Made by a program: the position numbers and the translations under genes. Under the pieces are notes generated by a model. That model ran no database searches, was not told the origin of the DNA, and was given only the letters and a program-made list of their open reading frames with translations. A stretch of DNA of 64,000 nt, taken from assembly GCA_963717745.1 (NCBI GenBank), contig CAVQXJ010000014.1, forward strand, positions 1 to 64,000, written 5' to 3'. This DNA comes from JACCXG01 sp963717745. GTDB taxonomy: Bacteria > Acidobacteriota > Vicinamibacteria > Vicinamibacterales > 2-12-FULL-66-21. This document shows, piece by piece, positions 17,522-26,094 of this stretch (its first letter is position 1; each line of letters begins with the position of its first letter).

Positions 17522-18379
17522 TTACGCCGCTTTGGCGTACTGCTCTTCGCGGACCTTCGCCACCTTCAGGTCGCGCACCACGCCGATGGCGGCCAGCACC
17601 TTCAGCGTGATCCAGCTGATGTCGAACTCGTACCACGCCAGGCCGTGCCGCGCTGACACCGGGTGCGCGTGGTGATTGTTGTGCCAGCCCTCACCGAACG
17701 TGAGCAGCGCCACCCACCAGCTGTTGCGCGAGTCGTCTCGGGTGTTGAACCGGCGGCTGCCCCACATGTGGGTGGCCGAGTTGACCAGCCAGGTCGCGTG
17801 CAGCCCGAACACCACGCGGAAGCCAATCCCCCAGAGCACCATGCCCCAGCCGCCGACGGCGAGCAGGATCAGGCCGAGCAGGGTCAGCGGCACGTAGTGA
17901 TAGGTGTTGAGCCAGCGGTAGAAGGGGTCGCCGGCGAGGTCCGGGGCGTACTTGGCCATCAGCTCGGTGTTGTTGTGATGGGTGTCGCCGAACAGGATCC
18001 AGCCGGCGTGCGCCCAGAACCCGCCGTCGTGCGGCGTGTGCGGATCGCCTTCCTTGTCCGAGTGCTTGTGATGCACCCGGTGCGTCGATACCCAGAAAAT
18101 CGGGCCGCCCTCGAGGGTCAGCGTGCCGCAGACCGCCAGGAAATATTCGAACGCTTTGGACGTCTTGTAGCCGCGATGGGTATGCAGCCGGTGATACCCG
18201 AGGCTGATCCCGAATCCAACCGCGAACCAGTGCAGCACGAGTGCCGTGAGCACGTTGGTCCACGAAAAGAACCAGAATGCGGCAATGGCGGCGACATGGA
18301 AGAGCCCCATGAACACCGCGGTCAACCAGTTGACGGTCGAGTAGGAGTACTCGGGCCGGACGTCCGCGCGAGCTGTCAT
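17522..18379 (-). CDS. Acyl-CoA/fatty-acid desaturase (delta-9 type)
   Basis: A 285-residue membrane desaturase. It carries the three histidine boxes of the non-haem di-iron family: HRLHTH, HRVHHKH and HNNHH (in FGEGWHNNHHAHPVS), plus extra ligands near DTHHNNTE. Four hydrophobic helices flank the boxes (AVFMGLFHVAAIAAFWFFSW, TALVLHWFAVGFGISLGY, YVPLTLLGLILLAVGGWGMV, and one near VVFGLHATWLVNS). The reaction inserts a cis double bond in a saturated acyl chain using O2 and electrons from a reductase not seen nearby, which adjusts membrane fluidity. Length and motifs match bacterial stearoyl-CoA-desaturase-like enzymes. It lies upstream of and in the same direction as the two-component pair. 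Confidence 0.93.
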   Translation of the reverse strand: MTARADVRPEYSYSTVNWLTAVFMGLFHVAAIAAFWFFSWTNVLTALVLHWFAVGFGISLGYHRLHTHRGYKTSKAFEYFLAVCGTLTLEGGPIFWVSTHRVHHKHSDKEGDPHTPHDGGFWAHAGWILFGDTHHNNTELMAKYAPDLAGDPFYRWLNTYHYVPLTLLGLILLAVGGWGMVLWGIGFRVVFGLHATWLVNSATHMWGSRRFNTRDDSRNSWWVALLTFGEGWHNNHHAHPVSARHGLAWYEFDISWITLKVLAAIGVVRDLKVAKVREEQYAKAA

Positions 18380-18459
18380 CCAATCAAGGTAGCAGTTCGC
18401 GCGGACTCCGTTTGTAAGACTTCTGTACTGGACCCTCGACCGGGCGGCGATCGGTCGAA

Positions 18460-19557
18460 TCAGCCGTTTTTTCGCTCGAATTCCTGCATGAACTGCACGA
18501 GCGTGTCGACCCCGGCTTCGGGAAAGGCGTTGTAGATCGAGGCGCGCATTCCGCCGACCGACCGGTGCCCCTTGAGCCCGTCGAGCCCGGCCGCAGTCGA
18601 CTCCTTCGCGAACTTCTTCTCCAGCTCCTCGCTGGGGAGCCGGAACGTGATGTTCATCCGCGACCGGCTGTCTGGCTCGGCGTGGCCGCGGTAGAAGCCG
18701 GTCCGGTCGATTTCGGCATAAACCTTCTGGGCCTTGCGCTCGTTGACCTTCTCGATCGCCGCCAGGCCGCCCTGGTCGATCAGCCAACCCAGCACGAGCC
18801 GCATCATGTAGACCCCGAACACCGGCGGGGTGTTGAACATCGACTGGTTCTCGGCGTGCACCGGGTATTGCAGCATCGTCGGCAGCGAGGCCGGGGTGCG
18901 GCCGAGCAGGTCTTCACGCACGATCACCAGGGTCAGCCCGGATGGGCCCAGGTTCTTCTGCGCCCCGGCGTAAATGAGCCCGTACTTGGAGATGTCGATC
19001 GGGCGGCTGCAGATGTCGGACGACGTGTCGGCGACGAGCGGCACGTCGCCGGTGTCGGGGATCTGGCGCCACTGGGTGCCGTAGATCGTGTTGTTGGTCG
19101 TGATGTGCACGTAGGCGGCGCCAGGATCCAGGGTCAGCTCATCGGGACGCGGGACCCGCGTGAAGTTCCCGGCGGCGGTGGAACCGGCGATCTTGGCGGT
19201 GCCGACCTTCTTGGCTTCCTTCAGCGCCTTCTCTGCCCACACGCCAGTGATGACGTAGTCGGCAGAGCCGCCGGCCGGCATCAGGTTCATCGGCACCATC
19301 GAGAACTGCAGGCTGGCGCCCCCCTGAAGGAAGAGGACCTTGTAGTCGTGGGGGATGTTCGCGAGATTTCGCAGATTCGCTTCGCACCCCTCGATGATCT
19401 CGTCGAACGTGGAGGAGCGGTGGCTGATCTCCAGCACCGACATGCCGACGCCGGGCAGCGACAGCAGGTCCCGCTGCACCTGTTCGAGCACCGTCACGGG
19501 AAGGACCGCCGGACCGGAAGAAAAGTTATGAATGCGTGTCGCCGTTGTCGTTGCCAT
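18460..19557 (-). CDS. serC: Phosphoserine aminotransferase
   Basis: A 365-residue class V PLP enzyme that makes 3-phosphoserine from 3-phosphohydroxypyruvate and glutamate, the second step of serine synthesis. The family opening NFSSGPAVLP is present, followed by EISHRSSTFDEII, FLQGGASLQFSMVPMNL (cofactor phosphate contacts), HITTNNTIYGTQW, VADTSSDI, and the Schiff-base lysine in YAGAQKNLGPSG (near residue 200). The tail GLKGHRSVGGMRASIYNAFP is the substrate-binding hallmark. The gene lies 28 bp downstream of serA on the same strand, so the two form an operon together with DUF1015. Length is normal for the family. Confidence 0.96.
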   Translation of the reverse strand: MATTTATRIHNFSSGPAVLPVTVLEQVQRDLLSLPGVGMSVLEISHRSSTFDEIIEGCEANLRNLANIPHDYKVLFLQGGASLQFSMVPMNLMPAGGSADYVITGVWAEKALKEAKKVGTAKIAGSTAAGNFTRVPRPDELTLDPGAAYVHITTNNTIYGTQWRQIPDTGDVPLVADTSSDICSRPIDISKYGLIYAGAQKNLGPSGLTLVIVREDLLGRTPASLPTMLQYPVHAENQSMFNTPPVFGVYMMRLVLGWLIDQGGLAAIEKVNERKAQKVYAEIDRTGFYRGHAEPDSRSRMNITFRLPSEELEKKFAKESTAAGLDGLKGHRSVGGMRASIYNAFPEAGVDTLVQFMQEFERKNG

Positions 19558-19585
19558 GTAAACCCTCTCGTCAGGAGCGTCCTGT

Positions 19586-20845
19586 TCAGCCCCTCTGTAA
19601 ATTGACCACCTGCAGATCCAGCACGTTCTCGTTGCCGCTCTTCACCCGCTCGCACAGGGCGCTCGAAGGCTCGCCATCGAGGTTGACGCGGGCCACCGCG
19701 GCTTCGGCCCCTTCGAACACGATGTTCTCGGTCTCCTGCACGTTCAGGTTGGCGCCCCGCAGCTGATCGAAGACGTGTGCCAGCACGCCCGGACGATCGC
19801 GGTGCCGCACCACCAGCATGTGCGTGGCCGGGGTTCGCTTCGACAGGTTCACCACGTTCGGGACCCGCCCGGTCTCCCGGTAGGTGGTGATGATGCGGAC
19901 GGTCTCCGCCGCGATCGCTTCCTGCGCCTGTTCCGTCGAGGCGCCGATGTGATGCGTGCCGTACACGCCGGGGAGCGACGCCAGCTCGGTGACGAATTCC
20001 CCGGTCGCCGTTGCCGGCTCACGGTCGAACACGTCGAGCCCGACCCGCAACCCTCGATCACGCACCGCGGCCGCCACCGCTGCCTCGTCCATCACTTCAC
20101 CACGAGCGGTGTTGATCAGCATCGACCCCGGCTTCAACCGGCCGAGCAGCTCGCCATTCACCAGCCCGCGGGTCTCGGGTCCGAGCGCCAGGTGCACGCT
20201 CAGGATGTCGGCGCGCGCCGCGACGTCTCCGGGCGTGGGCGCGAGCTCGATCGAAACCTGACGCAGCGCCGATTCGACCTCCAGCTCACGCGCCTCGGGC
20301 TCGGTCAACGGGCGCTGCTCCCCGGCGAAGCGACGGCTCCACAGCACGACATTCAGGCCGAATCCGGCGGCCCGGCGAATCATCTCCTGCCCGATGCTGC
20401 CGACGCCGAGCAGCCCCAGCGTCTTCCCGAACAGGCCCCGCGCGTTCGAATACTCCTTCTTGTTCCACTTCCCGCCGCGCAGCTCGACGACGTTGTCCGG
20501 CACCCGCCGATCCAGCGCGAGGATCAGGGCGAAGGCGAGCTCGGCGACCGCGATCGCGTTCTTGCCCGGGCAATTCGACACGTAGATTCCCCGCTTCGAG
20601 GCCGCGACGACGTCGATGGTGTTGTAGCCCGCACCGGCGCGCACTACCAGCGAGAGGCGCCCGGCGTCGAGCATCGGAGCGGTCACTCTGGTGCTCCGCA
20701 CCACCAGCACATCCGCCTTCGTCGTCCCAATCGCCGCGCCGAGCGCGTCGTCTTTCAGCTCGGGATCGCTGATGACCTCGCACCCGGCGGCCTTCAGACC
20801 GTCGATGCCGGACTGCTCGAACTTGTCGGCGATCAGGACCTTCAT
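19586..20845 (-). CDS. serA: D-3-phosphoglycerate dehydrogenase
   Basis: A 419-residue enzyme for the committed step of serine synthesis (3-phosphoglycerate to 3-phosphohydroxypyruvate, NAD-linked). The start MKVLIADKFEQSG is chosen from the family; the open frame upstream is only the repeat at 20846-20938. Motifs: RAGAGYNTID, NAIAVAELAFALILALDR, Rossmann loop LGLLGVGSIGQ, INTARGEVMDE and the catalytic His in GTHHIGASTEQAQ. A C-terminal ACT domain (MLVVRHRDRPGVLAHVFDQL) suggests feedback by serine. The linker between the cofactor domain and the conserved core has an extra segment near GEQRPLTEPEARELEVE. The start codon is directly adjacent to an inverted repeat, leaving only GGAAA as a weak ribosome-binding site. 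Confidence 0.95.
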   Translation of the reverse strand: MKVLIADKFEQSGIDGLKAAGCEVISDPELKDDALGAAIGTTKADVLVVRSTRVTAPMLDAGRLSLVVRAGAGYNTIDVVAASKRGIYVSNCPGKNAIAVAELAFALILALDRRVPDNVVELRGGKWNKKEYSNARGLFGKTLGLLGVGSIGQEMIRRAAGFGLNVVLWSRRFAGEQRPLTEPEARELEVESALRQVSIELAPTPGDVAARADILSVHLALGPETRGLVNGELLGRLKPGSMLINTARGEVMDEAAVAAAVRDRGLRVGLDVFDREPATATGEFVTELASLPGVYGTHHIGASTEQAQEAIAAETVRIITTYRETGRVPNVVNLSKRTPATHMLVVRHRDRPGVLAHVFDQLRGANLNVQETENIVFEGAEAAVARVNLDGEPSSALCERVKSGNENVLDLQVVNLQRG

Positions 20846-20938
20846 GTCAGTTTCCAGTTGCCAGTTTCCGGTTGCCAGTTCCCAGTGGAAAAGAACGGCG
20901 ATCTTTTCCGACTGGAAACTGGCAACCGGCAACTGACA
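20846..20938. repeat. CAGTTTCCAGTTGCC-type hairpin at the serA start
   Basis: The left half (20846-20890) consists of repeated CAGTTKCC-like units and is the inverse of the right half (about 20903-20938, ending GGCAACCGGCAACTGAC). The element occupies all of the DUF1015-serA spacer and touches the serA ATG, so in the mRNA it would form a hairpin immediately upstream of serA. Confidence 0.8.
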
Positions 20939-20942
20939 AGCG

Positions 20943-22161
20943 TCAGATCTCGTGAATCAACAACCCGTCCCGCAGCTTCGGCTCGAACCAGGTCGACTTC
21001 GGCGGCATGATGCCGCCGTCGTCGCTGATCGCCATGAGATCGCCGACCGTGACCGGAAACATCGAGAAGGCCACCGCGGCGCGGCCGGAATTGACCGCCT
21101 GTTCGAGGGCACCCGTGCCGCGGGCACCGCCGATGAAGTCGACGCGCTTGTCGGAGCGGATGTCGCCGATCTTCAGCAGCTTGTCCAGCACGTGGTGTTG
21201 CAGGAGCGCGACGTCCAGGCTGCTGGCACGCGACTCGTCCTCCGGCACGGCGCCCGACAGATCGACCGTGTGCCACTGGTGGTCGAGGTACATCGCGACC
21301 TCCCCCTTGCGGCGCGGCCGCGCCGGCCCGTCGGTGACGTGAAACTGTCTGGCGCAGCTCGGCGAGGAACTGCTGCGGGGTTCGTCCCGCGAGATCGCGC
21401 ACCGTGCGGTTGTAGGGCAGGATCTGCATCTGGTTGTCGGGGAAGGCCACCGCGATGAACTTGCCCGCTTCCTCGCCGTCGCCGCGCGTCCGCAGCTCGG
21501 CCCGGGTGCGGGCGGCGCTCGCCGCGCGGTGATGACCGTCGGCGATGTAGAGCGCGGGCACCTGCGCGAACAGTTCGACGAGCTGGCGGGTCTCCCCGGC
21601 GTCGGCCGCCCAGATCGTGTGATGCACGTCGTCGGGCGCAGTGAAGTCGAAGAGCGGCGCGCGTCCGGTGACCCGCCGGGCGATCGCATCGAGCGCGCTG
21701 GAGGCCTTGTAGGTGAGGAACACGACGCCGGTCTGCGCCCGCACCTCGATCATGTGCCGGGTGCGGTCGTCTTCCTTGTCGCGCCGGGTGCGCTCGTGCT
21801 TCTTGATGACGTCCTGCTCGTATTCGTCGACCGAAAAGCATCCGGCCACGCCGGTCTGCTCATGCCTGCCCATCCGCAGCCGGTAGAAGTAGAGCGACGG
21901 CTCGGCCTCGGCGACGAGCGGGGCGTTCTTGCGCAGCACATCGAAGTTGGCGCGGGCCTTCGCGTAGACCGCCTCCGAATAGGGATCCGCGTTCGTGTGC
22001 AGGTCGATTTCGGATCGGCTCACGTGCAGAAAGCTGAGGGGATTCCCGTCGGCGAGCTCACGGGCTTCGTCGGTACTGACGACATCGTAGGGAACGGACG
22101 ACACCGCGGCGGCATTCTCGGGCGTGGGACGCAATGCCCGGAACGGATGGATGAGAGCCAT
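20943..22161 (-). CDS. DUF1015 family protein (one frameshift)
   Basis: About 405 residues. The N-terminal part MALIHPFRALRPTPE, SSVPYDVVSTDEA, NPLSFLHVSRSEID and KKHERTRRDKEDDR, and the histidines of YIADGHHRAASAARTR, are the conserved core of DUF1015 (PF06245). An extra base near 21348 breaks the frame at LAELRQ; the remainder FHVTDGPARPRRKGEVAMYL continues in the next frame through LLQHHVLDKLLKIGD, RVDFIGGARG and the C-terminal MPPKSTWFEPKLRDGLLIHE, so the gene is probably intact in the cell. DUF1015 genes are often linked to serA/serC, as here, which points to serine metabolism; to my knowledge the precise reaction is not firmly settled. It is first in the DUF1015-serA-serC order. Confidence 0.88.
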
Positions 22162-22198
22162 CCGCCCATTTTACCCGCGGGGCGGGGAGCGGGCGGGT

Positions 22199-22395
22199 GT
22201 CAAATCCCAAGCTCCAAGCTCCAAATCCCAACCACTCCCAACCGCCAAATCCCAACACCAACTGTCAAGTCCCAACGCAACCGCCAACAACCTTCTGGTT
22301 TGGGATTTGGTTTTGGGATTTGGTTTTGGAGATTTCGTTTGGGACTTGGTAGTTGGGAGTGGTTGGAGCTTGGGATTTGGAGCTTGGGATTTGAC
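22199..22395. repeat. TCCCAA-type inverted repeat, copy 2
   Basis: The left end (22199 onward, GTCAAATCCCAAGCTCCAAG) is the inverse of the right end (CTTGGGATTTGAC, to 22395); the interior alternates TCCCAA/CGCCAA-type units and their complements (TTTGGGATTTGG). It fills the spacer between the M23 endopeptidase (stop 22405) and the DUF1015 start (22161). Confidence 0.85.
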
Positions 22396-22404
22396 GATCC
22401 TCGC

Positions 22405-23679
22405 CTACTGTGCCGCGGCGCGGACCGCGTCAGGGCGTCGCGGCGCGGCGTCGGCCAGCACCGTCGCTTCGATCTGCTGGAGCATCGCGTCGCGGGCGGC
22501 CAGGAACGCCGGGCGATGCGCGGGTTGAATCGGATCGCCGGGAGGCTGGCGGCGGCGCTCGCCGACTGGATCGACGAACGCGCCGTTCCTGAGCAGACGG
22601 AAGTCCAGATGCGGCCCGGTCGCGGTGCCGGTCGACCCGACCCGGCCGATGACCTGATTCTGATCGACGCTCGCTCCGGCACGGATGCCCGGTGCGAAAG
22701 ACGACAGGTGCAGGTAGTAGGTTTCGACGCCGCGATCGTGGCGGATGCGGACCTGGTTGCCGCCGGCACCGGCCCAGCCCGCCGAGACGACCGTCCCGCC
22801 GGCGACCGCGACCACCGCGGCTCCGTGCGGGGCCGCGTAGTCGACGCCGAGATGCGCGCGCACTGTGTGATGCACCGGATGCAGCCGGCGGCGCGAGAAG
22901 CTCGAGGTGATGCGCGGCTCGAACTTGAGCGGCGACACCAGGAAGAACCGCTTCAGCGATCGGCCCTCTTCGTCATAGTAGGCGGCCTTGCCGGTCTCGG
23001 GGTGCGTCCATCGCACCGCCTGATGGGTCTTGCCGTCGGCCACGAACGTCGCGGCCAGGATGTTCCCGTAGCCGGCGAACTGCCCGTCGCGGGTGGACTT
23101 CTCGAACAGCAGCTCGAAGCGATCGCCCTGCTTCAGGTCGCTGTTGAAATCGATCTGGCCGCCGAAGATGTCGGCGAGCGCCATCGCGAGCTGGATGTTC
23201 TCGCCGGTCTCCCCCATCGCCGCGATGAGCGAGGAGTGCCGCGCGTCGATATCGCCGCGAATGGCCAGCACGTTCGATTCCTTCTCGAACGGCACCACTT
23301 CGGCGTCGAGCACCTCCGGACGCCCGCGATCGCGGCTGATGATTCTCAGGAACTTGTCGGTGTCGATCTCGTACTCGAACTCGCGGAGAAACCCGTCCAT
23401 CGACAGCACCAGCCGGTACGGCCGATCGGCGCGCAGGCGGCGGGGATTGAACACGGCGGCCGCGGACTGCACCGCGGCGTTCACGAGGTCGGTGGAGAGC
23501 TTGTGCTGCCGCAGCAGGCTGTCGAGCGTGGCGTGCCGAGGCACCCGCGCCTCGATGACCGCGGGCTCCGGCCGCAGCAGCACATCAGCGGCTGCGCGAT
23601 GCGGCGCCTGTGGCTGAGGCGCGGCACACGCCGCTGCCGATCCTGCCAGTATGGCGATCCCGAAGACTCTGCTGACCAT
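22405..23679 (-). CDS. M23 family metallopeptidase (LytM-type murein endopeptidase)
   Basis: A 424-residue exported protein. The N-terminus (VFGIAILAGSAAACAAP) is a signal peptide with a possible but weak lipobox at AAAC. An N-terminal module of about 230 residues (RHATLDSLLRQHKLSTDLV, YRLVLSMDGFLREFEYEID) resembles the OapA/LysM-like region of DacB/MepM-type peptidases. The C-terminal M23 domain has the zinc ligands in HLGVDYAAPHG, YYLHLSS and GPHLDFRL. All ligands are present, so it should hydrolyse peptidoglycan cross-bridges in the periplasm and help in cell-wall growth or separation. Length is typical for MepM/ShyA relatives. It sits upstream of DUF1015 on the same strand but is separated by the repeat at 22199. 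Confidence 0.92.
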   Translation of the reverse strand: MVSRVFGIAILAGSAAACAAPQPQAPHRAAADVLLRPEPAVIEARVPRHATLDSLLRQHKLSTDLVNAAVQSAAAVFNPRRLRADRPYRLVLSMDGFLREFEYEIDTDKFLRIISRDRGRPEVLDAEVVPFEKESNVLAIRGDIDARHSSLIAAMGETGENIQLAMALADIFGGQIDFNSDLKQGDRFELLFEKSTRDGQFAGYGNILAATFVADGKTHQAVRWTHPETGKAAYYDEEGRSLKRFFLVSPLKFEPRITSSFSRRRLHPVHHTVRAHLGVDYAAPHGAAVVAVAGGTVVSAGWAGAGGNQVRIRHDRGVETYYLHLSSFAPGIRAGASVDQNQVIGRVGSTGTATGPHLDFRLLRNGAFVDPVGERRRQPPGDPIQPAHRPAFLAARDAMLQQIEATVLADAAPRRPDAVRAAAQ

Positions 23680-23793
23680 GAGGTGTCAGCAGTGTAACAG
23701 GAGACTTTGGAGGGACGAGCTCGGCTATTGGCCGATTCCGTATCATTTTCATCCCCGCCTCCGCGCGACCCGAGCAGGCCGCGCTGCGGCGAA

Positions 23794-23843
23794 GCCCCGC
23801 CGTAGCTTGCCGGTGTCGCGACGGGCCGCAAGCGTAGGCGGGC
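23794..23843. repeat. REP-like palindrome
   Basis: GCCCCGCCGTAGCTTGC at 23794-23810 pairs with GCAAGCGTAGGCGGGC at 23828-23843. It lies ten bases beyond the stop codon at 23853 (minus strand) and may act as a terminator. The spacer 23680-23852 otherwise contains only the M23 promoter region; no other gene was seen. Confidence 0.6.
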
Positions 23844-23852
23844 GAGGCGAAG

Positions 23853-25919
23853 CTAGCGCGAAGCCAGCCGGGGCGCCATCACCCACACGCCCCAAGTCCC
23901 GGACCGCCGGCTGTGGTACGCAACCCGGCGCCCGTCCGGCGCCCAGGTGTACTCCTCGGCGGTGGGATCCTCGAGCACACGCCGCATCGAGCCGTTCCCG
24001 AGCTCGAGCAGCCACGCGCCGTTGCGGTGAACCTGGAACACGATTCGCCGGCCGTCCGGTGACACCGCGGGCGTGAGAATCAGATGTCCCTTCCGCGGCG
24101 TGTCGAAGATCCGTTCCTCTCCCGTCTGGAGGTCGCGAATGATCAGCCGGGTCTCGTGGCTGTAGGCGATGCGGCGGCCGTCCGGGAACCATGATCCGCC
24201 CAACGGCTGCCCGGATTTGTTGTTCGTGATCTGCCGCATCTCACCATTCGTGAGATCGAGCGTCCACAGATTCCACACCTGCGGATCGGCCGCTTCCGCG
24301 CGCACGAAGGCCAGCCGTCCGGCATCGGGCGACCAGCTGGGCACGGCGGCAAATCCTTCGCCACTCACGCGGCGCACGTGCTTGCCGTCGGCGTCGGCGA
24401 CGTAGACGCCGCGCACGCCGTCACGATCGGAATCGAACGCAATCCGGTTTCCGTCAGGCGACGGCCGCACGTGAAAGTTGTTCGCCGCATCGTCCACGAT
24501 GCGGGTGATGCGCAGCACCGAACCGTCGCTCCCGGTTTCAGCCCGGCCGAGCGGCGACCGATCGGACTCGTCCGGGTGGTAGAACATCGCCGTCCCGACC
24601 GAGGCGAACGACGGAGAGAACGCCGCGCGATCGGACGCCAGCCGGTACTCGGGCGCGCCGACCGCGGTTGCAGGTTGCGCGGGGTCAGGCGTTGGTGCCT
24701 GTGGGCGTGCCGCGATCGCCGACGGCACGACCGGCTGCGGAGAGACGGCCGCGGGGGACGCGACCGTGCCGGCCGGCGTCGACGGCTTCCCGACAACCGG
24801 CGAAGGGTCTGCCGGCGACGTCGCGGCCGCGGCCGTTCTGCTCGGCGCCGTCGAAACCCGGTTGGAATCGGGGATCGACGCGCTGCGGGCCCACCAGGCG
24901 GGCAGCAGACCGATGACGAGCAGCGCCGGGATGGCCAGCGCCGCCAGCGCCACCGCCGCACGGCGGCGTTCGCGCGGGGCCGTGGGCGCCGTGACGGTGC
25001 CCTGCCGCAGACGCCCGCCCTCCAGCTCGGCCTCGGATGACTGCCGACGGACCGGAAACGCAGCGACCGGGATCGCGTAGTCCGCGTCGATCACATCGGG
25101 CACGGACGATTCGCCAGGACGCGCGACCAGCGCCGCTCGATCGGCTTGATCGATGAGCGGCAGGAGGGTCGACACCACAAGCTGCTCATCGAGCCCGGCC
25201 GACCGTGCGTAGCGCACGAGCTGGGTTCGTCCGTACTGGCCGCTCGGCCAGTTCGCGAAATAGCCCCACTCCAGCTGCCGGAGCATCCCCACCGGAATAT
25301 GGCTGCGGGCGGCGATGGCGGACAGCGGCAGGCCGGTGGCACGGCGCGCCCGGCGGATGTCGGAAACGGTCAGGGGTTCGCGAGCGAGGTGCGCGCGAAT
25401 GTCCTGCGTACGCGATGACACGAACGGTTGGATCTGTGCGGCCGTCGGCTCAGCCTCGACAGCGTCGGGCACGCGGGCGGCCACGAACTCACTCCACGAG
25501 ACGACGAGGTTGGCCACCGCCGCCGTCGGATCGGTGGCGGAGAACCGCGCCAGCGCTTCGGCGAAATCATCAAGTGTGGGGAACGGCGGGAGATCGAGCG
25601 TGCCGAGCGCGCGGGCGACAATCAGCTTCAGCCCCCCCGGCACGCGGAACTGATTCCCGGCGTCGGCGCCTGGGAGGAGGGAGTCGAGCAACTGCGCGGC
25701 ACGCATCACTGGCCGTCCGCCTGCCGCGACCGGCCCCTCGACCGACACCACGCCTGCGCCGGACAATCGGATCACGTGCGCCGATGGCACGCCCGCAACT
25801 TCTCCGCGCGCCACCAGCCGGAGCAGCTCCCGCACGATGGTGACTGCTTCGTACGGCCGCAGCCGAACCCCAGCCGCTGACAGATCAGCCAGCGAGATGG
25901 GGGCATTGAGTTTGTGCAT
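23853..25919 (-). CDS. Degenerate kinase lobe - RodZ-like HTH - TM - PD40 propeller protein
   Basis: 688 residues in four parts. Residues 1-130 resemble the C-lobe of a protein kinase without catalytic residues (YEAVTIVRELLRLVARGEVA, then GLKLIVARALGTLDLPPFPT, LDDFAEALARF). Residues about 185-260 form a RodZ-type helix-turn-helix (SDIRRARRATGLPLSAIAAR, SHIPVGMLRQLEWGYF, TQLVRYARSAGLD). A membrane helix near residue 330 (VALAALAIPALLVIGLLPAW) is followed by an Ala/Pro/Ser-rich linker, then periplasmic WD40-like PD40 repeats (SPDGNRIAFDSDRDG, SWSPDAGRLAFVR, FPDGRRIAYS, SPDGRRIVFQVHRNG). It may couple envelope state to the cytoplasm. DNA or cytoskeleton binding cannot be decided from sequence. 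It is last of three co-directional envelope genes. Confidence 0.75.
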   Translation of the reverse strand: MHKLNAPISLADLSAAGVRLRPYEAVTIVRELLRLVARGEVAGVPSAHVIRLSGAGVVSVEGPVAAGGRPVMRAAQLLDSLLPGADAGNQFRVPGGLKLIVARALGTLDLPPFPTLDDFAEALARFSATDPTAAVANLVVSWSEFVAARVPDAVEAEPTAAQIQPFVSSRTQDIRAHLAREPLTVSDIRRARRATGLPLSAIAARSHIPVGMLRQLEWGYFANWPSGQYGRTQLVRYARSAGLDEQLVVSTLLPLIDQADRAALVARPGESSVPDVIDADYAIPVAAFPVRRQSSEAELEGGRLRQGTVTAPTAPRERRRAAVALAALAIPALLVIGLLPAWWARSASIPDSNRVSTAPSRTAAAATSPADPSPVVGKPSTPAGTVASPAAVSPQPVVPSAIAARPQAPTPDPAQPATAVGAPEYRLASDRAAFSPSFASVGTAMFYHPDESDRSPLGRAETGSDGSVLRITRIVDDAANNFHVRPSPDGNRIAFDSDRDGVRGVYVADADGKHVRRVSGEGFAAVPSWSPDAGRLAFVRAEAADPQVWNLWTLDLTNGEMRQITNNKSGQPLGGSWFPDGRRIAYSHETRLIIRDLQTGEERIFDTPRKGHLILTPAVSPDGRRIVFQVHRNGAWLLELGNGSMRRVLEDPTAEEYTWAPDGRRVAYHSRRSGTWGVWVMAPRLASR

Positions 25920-26056
25920 CGGCAGAGATCAGTGCGACATCCCTGCCAGCTTCGGAAATTGGAGCCAGTCGGCCGAAACGAGCCCAAGAACCTTCAGGAA
26001 GTCGCCTCAGCCGGACAAACGGTTGAGCGTTGAAGTGGGCAATGTTCCACGAAATT

Positions 26057-26091
26057 ACACACCCGGACCATACGAGGAAGCCCGGGTGTGT
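26057..26091 (-). terminator. Hairpin terminator after the TPR-TonB gene
   Basis: ACACACCCGG (26057-26066) pairs with CCGGGTGTGT (26082-26091), a perfect 10-bp stem with a 15-base loop, three bases beyond the stop codon at 26095 on the minus strand. It is followed by AATTTCG, not a clean U-run, so termination may be partial, allowing read-through to the gene at 23853-25919. Confidence 0.65.
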
Positions 26092-26094
26092 AGG

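Noticed and set aside
15658..22395. Proline/lysine-rich small proteins encoded by the TCCCAA repeats
   Set aside because: The KSQAPNPK-type translations come from the repeat units themselves and occur in several frames and both strands.
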